Of a stretch of DNA of 64,000 nucleotides, positions 35,632-47,479 are shown piece after piece (within the stretch, counting starts at the first letter, position 1; each line of letters starts with the position of its first letter). The translations under genes and the position numbers were made by a program. The notes beneath the pieces were generated by a model. That model did not search any database and was not told the origin of the DNA. It saw only the letters and a list, made by a program, of their open reading frames with translations. The stretch comes from Sabethes cyaneus (Eukaryota > Arthropoda > Insecta > Diptera > Culicidae), in contig NC_071355.1 in NCBI RefSeq assembly GCF_943734655.1, positions 243,745,183-243,809,182 of the forward strand, read 5' to 3'.

Positions 35632-37320
35632 CTTTTTGTTTATTGTTTATTGTTTATTGTTTATGTATAAAATTCATCTGACATTTGTGTCTTAATGAAT
35701 AAACTAGTAACTAATTTCTACGAAAAACATCAAGAAGACGGTCACGAAAGACATTGATGGACACGTTAAAGTCGAACATTTCGAATACTTCATTAAAACG
35801 ATGACATATAACACGTATCGGTTCATTAGCACCAAACAAATGAGCCCGCGGCTCCAGGTACAAAAAGTTTCGTTGTCGTAGTGGTCGTATGGGAGCATAT
35901 ATGTTCAGCTGCTCTAACAACGCCGGGCAGTCGATGTGGTCGGTCAGAAGTTTAGCAGCAAAAACTGCTTGTGCGATTCGTCGTCTCAGTTCCAATGGCT
36001 GAATACCGAGAAGTCGGCAGCGGCTTTCGTACGGCGGCAAATTGGACGGATCGCTCCATGGGAGATGGCGAAGAGCATAGCGGACGAATTTTTTCTGTAC
36101 CATTTCAATCCTGCGTGACCAATTTGCGTGAAATGGGCACCACACAACAGAACTAGTTTCGAGGATTGATCTCACAAGCGAACAGTACAGCGATTTCAAG
36201 CACAGTGGGTCACGAAACTCATCCGCAATCTTGAAAATGAATCCCAGCTGTCGGTTGGCCCTCGAGATTATGTTTTCGTAGTGGGTCTTGAACGTAAGTT
36301 CATTGTCTAGTAGCACTCCCAGATCCTTTATGCACTGTACACGAAGAAGACGATGGTCGGCAATAGTGTAGCTATATTCAACGGGCGTACGTTTTCGGTG
36401 AAACGAAATCACATTGCACTTCTCTATGCTTAACGTCAAGCGGTTTCTAGCACACCAATCCACAAATATATTCAAGTATTCTTGCAGCTCCGCGCAGTCA
36501 CTCAGGCACGTAATGACTTTAAAAATTTTAGTGTCGTCGGCATAAAATAACCGGCAGCCATGTGAGAGCAAAAGTGAGACATCGTTTATAAAAATTGAAA
36601 ATAGCAGTGGACCCAGGTTGCTGCCTTGTGGGACACCTGATTGATTAGAGAAACAGTTGGAGACAGCAGAGCCTATTTTGACACATAAACTTCTATTAGT
36701 CAAGTAAGATCTGAACCAGCATACGGCGTTTACAGATACACCTAATTTTTCCATTTTGCTAAGCAATATTCCGTGGTCGACTCGATCGAAAGCCGCTTTC
36801 AGGTCTAGGTAAATAGCGTCAGTTTGAGAGCGAGAATCCAAACTTTGTAGACAACGGGAAACAAATTGCATCAGGTTTGTGGTCACTGATCTTTTCGGAA
36901 AAAATCCGTGCTGGTCAACGTCAATATAGAATTTACAGCAAGCAAACAAAGCGTCATTTATGATAATTTCGAATAATTTTGAGCAAGCGCACAATGACGT
37001 GATTCCGCGGTATTTAGTGATGTCTCGTTTGTCACCTTTGTTGTGTATTGGAAACAGATAAGAAAATTTCCATTGGTCAGGAAATTTGCGCTGCTGTATC
37101 GACATATTAAAAAGTTTCGCGATTTGTGGGCTAAGCACGTTACTGCATCGTTTTAAAAGAGCAGAGGGGATACCATCCGGACCAGCTGCATATGAAGTCT
37201 TCAGTTTACCCAGCGCGGCATTTACAATATCACTGTTAATATCCGGTAACTCAAACGAAAAAACATCACATGGCACTGCATTACTGGCTTCATCAATTTC
37301 TGCAGCAGATGCGATGGAAT
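35632..37320 (-). mobile_element. 5'-truncated Jockey/CR1-type LINE
   Basis: The element holds one long RT frame (35711-37276), a short 3' UTR, and a 3' tail of ATAAACA repeats (35632-35664), the short tandem-repeat tail seen in CR1-like elements. ORF1 and the endonuclease are missing; truncation lies at about 37320. It interrupts a Helitron on its 3' side. No target duplication was found. Confidence 0.8.
35711..37276 (-). CDS. Non-LTR retrotransposon reverse transcriptase, uninterrupted frame
   Basis: 521 residues with the RT core intact. AGPDGIPSALL (about 31-41) lies in the fingers, HNKGDKRDITKYRGITSL at 78-95, motif A is LDLKAAFDRVDH (157-168), QSGVPQGSNLGPLLFS lies at 212-227, the catalytic FYADDTKIF at 244-252, and motif D-like IKDLGVLLDNELTF at 316-329. 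A C-terminal RFNEVFEMFDF-type tail follows. All palm aspartates are present and there is no internal stop, unusual for this window. The element copies RNA into DNA during target-primed transposition, but this copy lacks the upstream endonuclease domain, so the frame is the truncated C-terminal part of ORF2. The frame also has open sequence upstream of the first Met. The clade (Jockey or CR1) is inferred. Confidence 0.88.
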   Translation of the reverse strand: MPCDVFSFELPDINSDIVNAALGKLKTSYAAGPDGIPSALLKRCSNVLSPQIAKLFNMSIQQRKFPDQWKFSYLFPIHNKGDKRDITKYRGITSLCACSKLFEIIINDALFACCKFYIDVDQHGFFPKRSVTTNLMQFVSRCLQSLDSRSQTDAIYLDLKAAFDRVDHGILLSKMEKLGVSVNAVCWFRSYLTNRSLCVKIGSAVSNCFSNQSGVPQGSNLGPLLFSIFINDVSLLLSHGCRLFYADDTKIFKVITCLSDCAELQEYLNIFVDWCARNRLTLSIEKCNVISFHRKRTPVEYSYTIADHRLLRVQCIKDLGVLLDNELTFKTHYENIISRANRQLGFIFKIADEFRDPLCLKSLYCSLVRSILETSSVVWCPFHANWSRRIEMVQKKFVRYALRHLPWSDPSNLPPYESRCRLLGIQPLELRRRIAQAVFAAKLLTDHIDCPALLEQLNIYAPIRPLRQRNFLYLEPRAHLFGANEPIRVICHRFNEVFEMFDFNVSINVFRDRLLDVFRRN

Positions 37321-37500
37321 CGGTGAATAGTAGTACGAAGCGAATCGCGCTTAATTGGATATTATCGTATATAAATACTTATCGTAACGCTCAAAACTAT
37401 TTCTAATCACGTATATCGCCTCCAAAATAGTACGGATATGCCAATTTTGCCCATCAAATACGATTTATTAGCATGTATATCTGTACGTAATGCCGATTTT
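37320..37500 (+). repeat. Direct repeat B
   Basis: Counterpart of repeat A at 34762-34950, moderately diverged, in the same orientation. It abuts the 5' truncation point of the LINE. Together A and B flank the Helitron-LINE pair. Confidence 0.6.
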
Positions 37501-37789
37501 TATCTTTTTTATGCATATGAAAATGCTAGCTGGAGCCTTAGTAGAAACTGTGAATAGAGAAAGGTGAAACTTTACCTTTTAGTTCGACTGTTAAATTAAC
37601 TGTTTTGACTGATATATGCTTGCGGGGGTGAAACACACATCGAAATAATAAGCAAAGTGCAGAGTTAAGAGTAAAAGTTTAGACTTTACCCTTCTTTATC
37701 GACAGAAGAGGTTAGAACATACGATCTCTGGCCTGCCAGACCAGTCACAAGGACAATAAAAATTACCTATTTAAACTCTGCGTTTTTCA
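37501..37789. other. No gene seen
   Basis: Short spacer between direct repeat B and the last block of the GGATTCTT array. Confidence 0.3.
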
Positions 37790-39060
37790 ATTAATGGATA
37801 ATTGTTCTTGAAAGTCCTGGATTTTTGAAATTAGGGAGTTCGTAAATGGTTTCTTGAGATCGTGATTTCTCCTATTTGTTGGTTCTTGAATTTTGGGATT
37901 ACATACTTTGGTTTTAGAACTAAGTTATAAGTTTTTGGATTCTTATCTTTCAGATTCGTTTCCTTTTAGATTCCTGGATTTCCTTATACTAAGGGTCTTA
38001 GATTTTCGATTTTTCTTGGATTCTTCGATTTATAAATTCATGGATTCTTATGGAGCTTATTGACGTCACAGATTCTACGGATCATAGGTTCTCGGATTCG
38101 TGAATTCCTAGATCCAATGACTTTTGGATTTTTGATCCATCAAGTTTTTGACTTTTTATAGTCCTAGAATCTCAAAACCTTGCATTCTTGAATTCTATAA
38201 TATATGAATTTCTAAATTTTGGAAATTTTTTAGGACTTGGATTCTAAGATATGCGAATTACTATAATTTTTCTTACTTGTTTTCTAGGAGTCAAAGCGTT
38301 TGGTTTCTTGGATTCTTAGCTTCTTAGATTCATACATTTCCAAATTATTGGACTCTCAGGTTCATAGATTCTCAGATTCTCTGGTTCTTGGTTTCTATGT
38401 TTCTCGGATTCTTAAGATTTTCAGGAATCTTGTTTTTTTTAGGATTTTTTTTGGAATTCTTGGATTCTTCATGGATTTTTTGAGTTCTTAAATTCTTGGA
38501 TTTTAGAATTCTTGGATTTTCAGAATCTCAGATTCTTCAGTTGTTGAAGTCTTGGTTTCTAAGACTTTTGGATTTTTAGAGTCTTGAATTTTCTCTCTGA
38601 AACTCTTGAATATATGGATTTTTAGATTCTTGATTTATTGGAGTTTTGGAACCTTAACCCAATGAATTATTAAATTTTTAAACTGTTGGATCTTTGGACT
38701 CTCAAATTCCTAGATTCTTCGATGCTGATACTTTTGGATTTGTGAATTCCTGGATTGCTGGACTCTAAATCAGCGGAATTTTCGGTACCTTGGATTTTTA
38801 AATTTTTCGACTTCTGAACTCTACTGAACGCTGGGCTCCTGGATTCTTGAATTCTTAGATTTATAGATTTTTACTTTCAAGGATTGTTTGAAATCTTGAT
38901 GCTTGAATTGGCTAATTCTTGGATTTTTAGTTTCATGGAGGGCTCATAGAGTTTCATATTTTCATAATTTCCTATTTTTGATTCTTGAAGATTGAAACTC
39001 CTTGATTCTAGGTTTACTTGGAATTTTGGATTTAATAGATTCATGGATTTATTCAGTTCA
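37790..39060. repeat. Degenerate GGATTCTT array, block 4
   Basis: The longest block, with words such as GGATTCTTGGATTTT and TTAGATTCTTGATTTATTGG over about 1.27 kb. It is very low in C and has no coding support despite a few chance frames. Confidence 0.7.
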
Positions 39061-41847
39061 TTTTAGTCTTGAACAGTAAATTTCCTACCAAATATTTTGA
39101 GCCATTCTTTCACTAAAATGTTTGCTGCCATGCTTACTGACTCAGCATCATCAGTTGATTTAAAATTACCACCCACTACGGTACCTGTTATGCTGATTAA
39201 ATGTAAATCTGCGTATAAATCTACCGACGAAGGCCAACGGATTATGCTCAAGTAGCTCCTCGTCGTCATGCCAAGAAGGCAAATTATCTGAAAGAAATTA
39301 AGTTGAGCACAAACGATACCCGGTGTGCAGTGCATTTTCCTTGGATGCAGGAAAAGAAGCATCTGCAGCCCGGGTTTACCTGACTCGGTGTTTCTGGTGG
39401 TGTAGTGACATTGTGTCGTGGCGCGGGAAAGTCGTGCTGAAAAACTGCAACAAAAACACCGGCAGGTCGGTGGGAAAGGTATCCCGAAAGAGAATGCAAT
39501 TTCCCCCTTCCAGAATTTAAATATCTACCATATTCATTCTTCGTTACGTTCGGTGCTGGGCCAATCTTCGCAACAGAACGGGAACTTTATTATATCATTC
39601 GGGATAATTTATGGCTACGATAAAGGGCGAAAGCGGACGGGAAGAAAATTCGAAAGCTATTTCGGGGTATATGTTGAGCTCACGGGTGAATTGGGGAATG
39701 TTTCTAAGGGTAAACAATGAACGGAAGATTGAATTGATGTTGGCTCATATAAAATAATAATATAGGTAAAATCAAGGATTTGTCCGGAATGAATGATATA
39801 AATTGAGAGTTATTTGAAAAATAAATTTGCGTTTTCCCAAATTGAAGAATTCCGGATTTTGTTTGAAATATCGATTGCGACGTTCTGCTCAAGTATTCCG
39901 CAATTTGATTGGCTCGCTAAGCAAACAATCAATCCTGATTGAACACACATTCCGGTACAAACCGGAAACTTTTCTGCTTCACTCGTTAAAGTTGCAAAAA
40001 TGCCGACTTGTGCGTTTCACGGTCTTCATCCCCCCGAAAAAGGAAGTCGAAATCAGCTGCCGCGCCAAATCGATTTGGTACAACTTTCACGTACGCTTTC
40101 TACTGTCGCTTTTCTTCATTTTTATTAGATGTCTGGTGCAGCATTCCTAATGACTACACGACGATTCCTGCTTCGATGGTCCAATTCTAACAACGGTTGT
40201 GAACACACATTGCTACATGCAATGTGCCCGGTAAGTCGGGGAGATTTTCAACTTCGCAGGTCGCAGGATATGTATGAGATTTTCACAAACCCAACGCAAA
40301 GTGGAGTTAAAATATTTACGGAACCAGGAAGAGAGAAGAAAAAATCGAATTCAATTTGTGTTTCAGGAGCCTCTCGAGTGCTAATAGAAATTATGCAAAT
40401 TTGTATCGATTTTTTTTTTGGTCGGCGAACCTTGTCAAATCGGAACGTATTCACTTGCTTCAATCGGATGCACTGATATTGGTAAAAAAAGCAGAACCAC
40501 CGTTCCCCACCATGATTCGATTCCACTCGTCGGTTAGGGATGAAAAAGCTGATACAAGAACTCAATTTTGTCAAGAGGATTTGACTGGATGTACAGCCAT
40601 TCCCTTGTTTGTTTTTATCGACTTCCTTGAAGAGTTTGTAGATTCGTAATTTTGTCACAACATGTCCATCATCAGCTCTCCATTTTTTTTTGCGAAGAAG
40701 CTCCGTTGTGAAACGAATTCTGGGAAGAAGGGAAAAATGCCATCACATTACGTTGCATCCTTAGGGAATAATTTGACCGTACCGGGATAAGAGTGCCCTC
40801 ATCGCAAATGGAGGATGCTCCTCGAATTACGAACATCATTTTCTTTACCCTCCGTCAGTAGTGAGTGCACTGAGCAGCTCACATCAAATAAAACAGCAAA
40901 AACCTTTTACAACCGAGTCAAAACACGAGAAGAGAACAAAGCAAAAAACTACGATCAACCTAAACTGCATTCAGCGCCAGTGCCAGAACCAAGCAGGGGA
41001 CGACGGCAGGAGAAAGTCGATCCTTTGCAAATATTTAGTGTATTGAGAGTAGAGAATTGCACAACACAACAACCAGCCCTCAGCCTTGGGCTTCGGTGTA
41101 ATGCTGATGATGAGGTTCTTTTACGGAACGCCAAACCTGGCCCAGCCCGGCCGGATGCTGTTGTGATGGCTCATCGCTCTATCGCTACCGCATCAAAGCT
41201 GCTGCTGCTGCTGCACAACCCCTCTCGCAAATTTCATCAACCCAATCAACCAATCTAGCCGGCCGCGCTCCGGTCTGTTTACATGCGAGGATATGAGCTT
41301 CGTACCTGAAGTTGATTTTTTTTGTTATCATTTTGTGTTATAATTCACCCTCGAGGCTCGGCTCGGGTTTGCACCGGTTGTTGTTTGTCTGCACCACTTG
41401 GTTGGTTGTAACGTGTGGGTGTTCCGAAGAGGGTCTGTTTATCTTCGACGACCGTGTGTGTACGTGCCTGTAGGGAAGCGTTCCCTGGACGAAACCTAGA
41501 CTGTGCGGTCATGTCGAACCCGCCAACCAAGAAGTCAAGGTTCGAACAATCTTTTCCCGACAGGTTTGCTTTTGTTTGATGAGGGTGTCTACCAAAGAGG
41601 TGAGACTTTGAAAGGTTGTCCAATACGAGGTTAAGTGGAACCAGTTAACCAGGTAAAGAGGTGGAAAATTTTTATGTGAATTTAGCGGTGATAAAAAACA
41701 TTCTTCTTCGCATATGGTCAAGTCTCAATCATTACAGAGTTATCGAACATTTTTAGTTTTCGATTCTGTTTACCTTAAATTAGTCCTAGTACAAAAAGTA
41801 TGCTAGACAGCGAAAATTCTGTGGCTTTCATTCGAAAGCTGAGAAAA
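39061..41847. other. Repeat-poor, GC-richer island
   Basis: From about 39280 to 41700 the sequence looks single-copy with balanced composition and a CTG run at 41200-41212. Overlapping frames on both strands (for example 40248-40658 minus, 40815-41258 plus) have no recognised domain. Candidate regulatory or unannotated exonic DNA. Confidence 0.3.
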
Positions 41848-42060
41848 TTTTGTTCTGAAAATTGCCCTTAAACCTTCTACTTCGTAAAATTTAGAAACTT
41901 TTAAGAATCAAAGAGCTTTGAAATTAGTGTTTCTCTAGGCATCTTCATGAAATTTCTTCTTAAAAAAGCATGATAAGTTGATTGTACCGTTCGATAATAT
42001 CGCCTTTGACTTGAAATGCCTATCTCTTTTAGTTTCGTTGCAATTTAATTTTAAACGTAA
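41848..42060 (+). repeat. Inverted repeat, left arm
   Basis: Shares AACCTTCTACTTC, AAATTTAGAAACTTTT, AAGCRTGATAA, AGTTGATTG and TTTCGTTGCAATTTAATTTT with the reverse complement of 46949-47183. Alignment has small gaps. See the paired right arm. Confidence 0.7.
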
Positions 42061-42335
42061 CGTGTTAAGTGTTAAATCAGTGAATTCAAACATCACGAAT
42101 AGCACACTAGATCACTGCGTGCATCGGACACGATCAGACGCGTACAGATAACAACAACGAAGCAGATTTCTCGGGTCTCTCTAGGACGTTTTTGAAAACG
42201 TTTGCAACATCAAAATGTATCCTCCGAAAGAACCCGCGGACAATCACTTTTTCCATGACGTTGCTAATTGTTGAGCAACGACAACCCAAAAGTGTTCGTT
42301 TTATTACCCAATGATTTTATTATTCAGTCTTCGAC

Positions 42336-44170
42336 TCAAGTTTGTCGTACAGACAGTTCGTATTTTAAAAGTCTTAATCTAAACACTGACTTAGTTATAT
42401 TACAATCATACATATCACAAATTTCGTTGAATCTTCGGCAACAGGTTTCCAGAGGATTAAATTGGCCATACTGCGTTCGATGATGAACCGTTCGGAAGAA
42501 ACTTGATGATCGCGTGTTCTTTGGCGGGACGTTGAACCGCAATTGCGATAACAAGTGCGTGCAGTCGATGTTATAATGTCAAACATGAACAGCCGTTGAA
42601 GCAGTAACCGTCTGGATTCGAGAGTAGTCAGACAGATGCGTTGACAACGTTGTTCATACGGTGGAAGTGCAATGGGATTATTCCAAGCAAGCGAACGAAG
42701 TGCGTAGCGGATGAACATTTTCTGAACTCTTTCAATCCTGTTGATGTGGATGGCTTGGTATGGTGCCCAAACTTGAACTCCGTACTCTAGGATGCTTCGT
42801 ACCAGGCAGCAATATAGCGACTATAAGCAGTATATGTTGCTAAATTGCTGAGTGTTGCGCTTGATGAAACCTAACACGGAGAATGCTTTTGCCACACATG
42901 ATGAAATATGCTCCGAGAAGGTTAACTTACTGTCCAATGTGATTCCCAAATCTTTGACGATCTGCACTCTGTCCAGGTCAGTTGATGACATAGTGTAGTT
43001 AAAATAGATTGGATTGCGCTGACGAGTGAACGTTATGATGTGACACTTTTTAACGTTAGCTTCCATTCCATTTGTTGCACACCATTCCACAAGCAGATCA
43101 ATGTCTTCCTAGAGTGCGATACAATCATCAACTAAAATAATCGCGCGGAAGAACTTGAGATCATCGGCGAACATAAATTTCGGTGCTTTGAGTAAGTTGC
43201 ATAAGTCATTGACGAACAAAACAAAGAGCAGCGGAACCAGGTGGCTGCCTTGTGGGACGCCAGAGCAGATATTAAACGGTTGCGACTAGATGCCTCCAAT
43301 TCGTACAGACGCGCTTCGGTTACTCAGGTATGAAGAAATCCACGTTGTCAACCAATCGGGAAAACCGCTCCGTTTTAGTGTTTCTACGACTAGTCTATGC
43401 GGTACTCGATCGAAGGCCTTTGAGAAGTCCACATATACAGTGTCGACTTGCACTCTTTTTTCGACGCTACGTACTAGTGAGGAGACATATGACATCATAT
43501 TGGTAGTTGTAGAACACTTTTTCATAAACCCATGTTGATCTTCGCTGATAAAATGATGAACGTGGGGGTATACTGCATCCAGGATTAAACACTCTAGGAC
43601 TTTTGGAAGACTACTAAGGATAGATATTGCTCTGTAGTTCTTCACGTCATGAATGCTTCCGGCCTTATGAATGGGTATTATCGTAGCGGTTTTCCAGCAA
43701 GTATGGAAGACACCTTCGCTGAGAGATTTGTTAAAGATGATGCTCAAAGGAGCTGCAAGGGACTCTGTGCAGTTATTAAAGAGGACGGGCGGGAGACAAT
43801 CGGGTCCAGAGCCTATTGAAATATCGAGTGACCGAAGTTTAACAAGGACATCGTTTGGCGAGAATGGCAGGTGTGGAATCGATGCACCACGCTGAGGTAG
43901 ACTGTTTAAATAAGATTCTACAAAGGGCGGTTCATCGTTGTTCAGTACCCCGCGAAAAAACATGGAGAAAAGATCAGCAATATCAGTTGGATTTTCAGCA
44001 GACTGATCGCCGTGGTGTACAGATTGTGGCACACCGTCCGTTTGTTTAAGGCGTTTCACATAGGACCAAAAAGATGGTGGGTTTTGTTGCAGGTTGTTTT
44101 CAGTGCGGCTGATATATGCGTTAAAACTTATTATTCGAAGGGAGTGGTACTGCTCTTCCACTTCGCGCAC
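42336..44170 (-). pseudogene. Jockey/CR1-type LINE RT pseudogene
   Basis: A single frame is followed from 44170 to about 42600. It includes GSGPDCLPPVLFNN, HDVKNYRAISILSS, YVDFSKAFDRVPH (motif A), then a stop at 43285, CSGVPQGSHLVPLLFV, KFMFADDLKFF (catalytic FADD), a second stop near 43112, IVKDLGITLDSKLTF and a third stop at 42821. A frameshift near 42560-42600 precedes a conserved C-terminal RRFNEICDMYDC. All RT motifs remain recognisable, so decay is moderate. The lineage differs from the 35711-37276 copy. Element limits are about 42290-44220. Confidence 0.8.
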
Positions 44171-44641
44171 TTTGAGTTTAGCAGTTGTCGTTTTGTTTGT
44201 TGTTGATTTTATGTTTTGTTGATTTTAATTCAGGAACTTTTACGATAACGCACCTTCGCTTCCGAGAAGAAACGTTGTTTTTAACAAGACTTCGAGGAGA
44301 GCAGCATCAGCAAGTGGCGTCAGTGATTGACCATGAAATTATGCAAATCGGGGGAATTATTACCATAGCTCTGTGTCAAACTGAAAGGCGTCGAGCATGC
44401 TGAACCGGGTAAAACTGCAACTTAATACGTGTAGTGATGTCCGTTAATCGTTCGATTAACTCAACTAATCGAATAACTATAAAAATATACGAATAATTTT
44501 TAATCGATGACTACCAGCACGAGTAGTTGAATTAATCGAATAGTTCAAAGGAAATAATGTGAATGCGAATAATCCCCGAATAATGGCCATTAATTGTTCA
44601 TAATCGTTCGATTAATCGAATTAATGAAAAACTACATGGTA

Positions 44642-44660
44642 TACAGCCCTAAGGGCTGTA
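44642..44660. repeat. 19-nt palindrome
   Basis: TACAGCCCTAAGGGCTGTA is self-complementary around a central A and lies at the junction between the outer hAT-like arm and the inner element. Confidence 0.7.
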
Positions 44661-44668
44661 CGAAAGGG

Positions 44669-45537
44669 TGACGTAGGACTATATCAGATCATCAGATCAA
44701 AGACTAATGTAAACTGCATTTCTGGCATATGTATGTTTATAAGAATCTGTGAGTGCCATTGTTTAAGTGAATGGTCAAAAGAGAAGAGTGAAATATTCAG
44801 ATTCAATTCTTCATTTAATGCAATGGTGGCTTTGAAAATACGTGGACGAGGGTTCAAGTACAACGCCTGCAACCTTTGAGACGCAGAGATTTCTTTCAAA
44901 AATCACTTGTGTGCATCATAAAAGTTGAAATGGTAATGAATGATCAATTTCTGTTTTATTTATATGAGAGTCGTTATCCTCCTACCGCAGGGGTGAAGGG
45001 TCTCAAACCACCATAAAATAAATAAATTCAAAATAAATTCATGCCTCCAAAAACTCCCACATGCCAAATTTGGTACCATTTGCTTGATTAGTTCCCGAGT
45101 TATGAAGAAATTTGAATTTCATTTGTATGGGATCTCCCCTTAAAGAAACTTCTGATTCACCATAGAAAAAATTCCCCACCCCCCCTGTTAAAAGACGTAT
45201 GGGTCTCATTATACCATAGAAAAAAATCCTGCCTTCTGAAACCCCCACATGCCAAATTTGGTCCCATTTACTTGATTAGTTCTTGAGTTTTGAAGAAATT
45301 TGTGTTTCATTTGTATAGGAACCCCCCTCTTACGCCCTCCTTAAAATTACTCTCTTACCCCCTATAAAATTGCTGGTCATTTTATCTATCCAACGACATA
45401 TAAATTGTTCTGTTTCGTTCAGTAGTTTAGTAGTTATTAGCATTTGAAATCTTTCATTCAAACGTTACACTTCTATTTTCGTTTTCATAAAGTGCTACCC
45501 AGTCCCAGTATAGTAAACAAAGACGTAGTCCTACGTC
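44669..45537. mobile_element. Inner element with TGACGTAGGACTA ends
   Basis: The left end TGACGTAGGACTA and the inverted right end (GTAGTCCTACGTCA) bound ~870 bp. The right end is itself a palindrome (GACGTAGTCCTACGTC). The interior on the minus strand has two module-like blocks (45040-45360) homologous to the Helitron 142-bp modules (CATGCCAAATTTGG, TTGATTAGTTCYYGAGTT). A related palindrome occurs at 48009-48028. Confidence 0.5.
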
Positions 45538-45660
45538 AAAAAATATTCGAATATTTCTAATCGAATGCGACTAGCACGAATAGTTGAATTAATCGATTAG
45601 TGCAGACAACGCTCGCCGATTAATCGGTAATCGAATAATTGAAAATTTCGGACATCACTA

Positions 45661-46948
45661 AATAGGGTAAAGAACTAGTTTTAAGCAGTCTAAGTGGGTC
45701 ACTGATTGTTTTACCTTATTACAAGCGATGGGTTGACTAAGTGGGGGATATCAGCATACCAATCTTCTTGCTATCTTTAGTTCTTCAAGCTGTTACCATT
45801 GGAAGACACTATTGTTGAGCTAAACTTTTGATTTTTCGCTTTAAAAGTTGGAGCGGCGGAACTAATTTTGAACACACCGAACCCATTTTCACCCGCAAGG
45901 TGCTATTTTAAGCAATCCTGAAATCTGAATTTTTTTACGTCCCGTTAAAAAATCCCTCGAACTTTTCCCCCTATTCAGTAAGTTCGCGTTCCTATCCGCG
46001 ACCTACTAATCGGCATCTGATGCGTAATCGGCATAGCGTATCGGCTTAGATGCGTAAAATGCCATCTGTCTAAATTGTTTATCGGGGCATACACTCACCG
46101 CACCGTTCGGCAAACGGTATTCGTCGTCTCTTTTATTCTCTGGTGTTCTTATGGGAAACTGCGAGTTTGACGTCTCACTCGCTGTTCATAAGGATGGTGG
46201 GAGAACAAAAGAGGTAAAATATAGCAGTACAAACGATCCGACTCAGAACAGTGTTGTCAAAGCAAATAACATTGAAACACATCGTTGCTTTATTAAATCA
46301 CTGAGAAAATCTTCGAAAATTATTGAAAAAGCTGTCTTTTCTGTTGTTTTTAATAAAGAAAAATTAATTATGAACATACATTTCTCTTGAAAGTATTGAA
46401 CCACGTTTTCACCATAGGAGGTTTCAGGTAATTTCAAACTTAAAATTCTTATTTCCAGAACCGAAACAGTGTCTTGGCAACACGATAGTTCATCAGTTGT
46501 GCTGCAGCTGCTGCTAGTGGTGAACAGGTTCCGTCAATTCAGAAATTGTTTTCAGTTTTGTTAGAAAATAATAAAACTTTTGGCTAGTGACAAAGCCTTA
46601 GATAATAGAAAAAAAGAGACTGAATAATATGGTATGTGACAATTGAGTACTTGACTTTCAGAGTGGCTGTAATCAGTGCTGAAAATTTGATGAATTCGTT
46701 AGTAGCGAGGTGGCGATTGCTGAAGAGCAGCTGAAAAATGTACGTTTTTGGACAACAATTTTTAATTCATCATATTTCTTGTCGGAAACCCAGTAAATTG
46801 TGTTTGTGTGAATCAAATGTATGGTTAAGTGATTTGTGAAGATAATCCTATCAAAAGATTTTGAAAATATGAATAAAAAAGTGCATTTTCGGCTCATTTA
46901 TGTTCAACTGATTAAAATAGGTAACACTGCTTAACTCGTTCCTTACCC
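45661..46948. other. No gene seen
   Basis: No recognisable element. Lies between the hAT-like element and the right inverted arm. Confidence 0.3.
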
Positions 46949-47183
46949 TACGTTTAAAATTAAATTGCAACGAAACTGCGAGCTGGCCGTTTCACTCCAA
47001 AGAACAAAGTAGAATGATACCAGAGTTTCAATTTGGTAGATGAAAGCAATCAACTTTATCACGCTTTTTTAGGCGAAATTTGATAAAAATGGCTCGCAAA
47101 ACACTTATTTCGTAGGTCTTTGCTTCTAAAAAGTTTCTAAATTTCATGAAGTAGAAGGTTTCAAAACAATTTTCAATACAAAA
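46949..47183 (-). repeat. Inverted repeat, right arm
   Basis: Reverse complement of the left arm at 41848-42060, with about 25 bp extra length. Separation is about 4.9 kb. Could be terminal repeats of a large composite element or two opposite copies of a dispersed repeat. Confidence 0.7.
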
Positions 47184-47479
47184 CCGATAACTAATGATGT
47201 TTAATGTAACTCTGTAACGTTTCAGATTTGACTATATGCGTAGAAGGATTTTATTTCGTCAAATGTGGTCCTCTATCACCCTGTAAAACATGCCAGTTGT
47301 AGAGCTTTTGAAGATCGTAGTAAAAACCGCAAGTGGCCTGCAGCTGAAGTTTTTACTGCCAATTTTTTCTTGGTACTTATAGAAAAAATCTTATTTAATT
47401 TTATTACTTGATCTGTTGAAGTCGTTTGAACATTACGAGTAATCGAGCTGTATGTGTTTTGGATTTTGACATTTGCTTC

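Larger units (their letters stand above)
44432..45660. mobile_element. hAT-like TIR element, interrupted
   Basis: The left end TAGTGATGTCCGTTAA (44432) and the right end inverted as TAGTGATGTCCGAAA (to 45660) are 12-bp perfect termini. Flanks AATACGTG and AATAGGGT could be a decayed 8-bp duplication (5 of 8). The arms are rich in TTAATCGATTAA-like words. A second element (44669-45537) sits inside, leaving arms of about 210 and 120 bp. Confidence 0.6.

Noticed and set aside
44684..44899. C-terminal end of a Helitron PIF1-like helicase on the minus strand
   Set aside because: Only a short resemblance (QRLQALYLNPRPRIFKA); no helicase motif is visible, so it is too weak to call.
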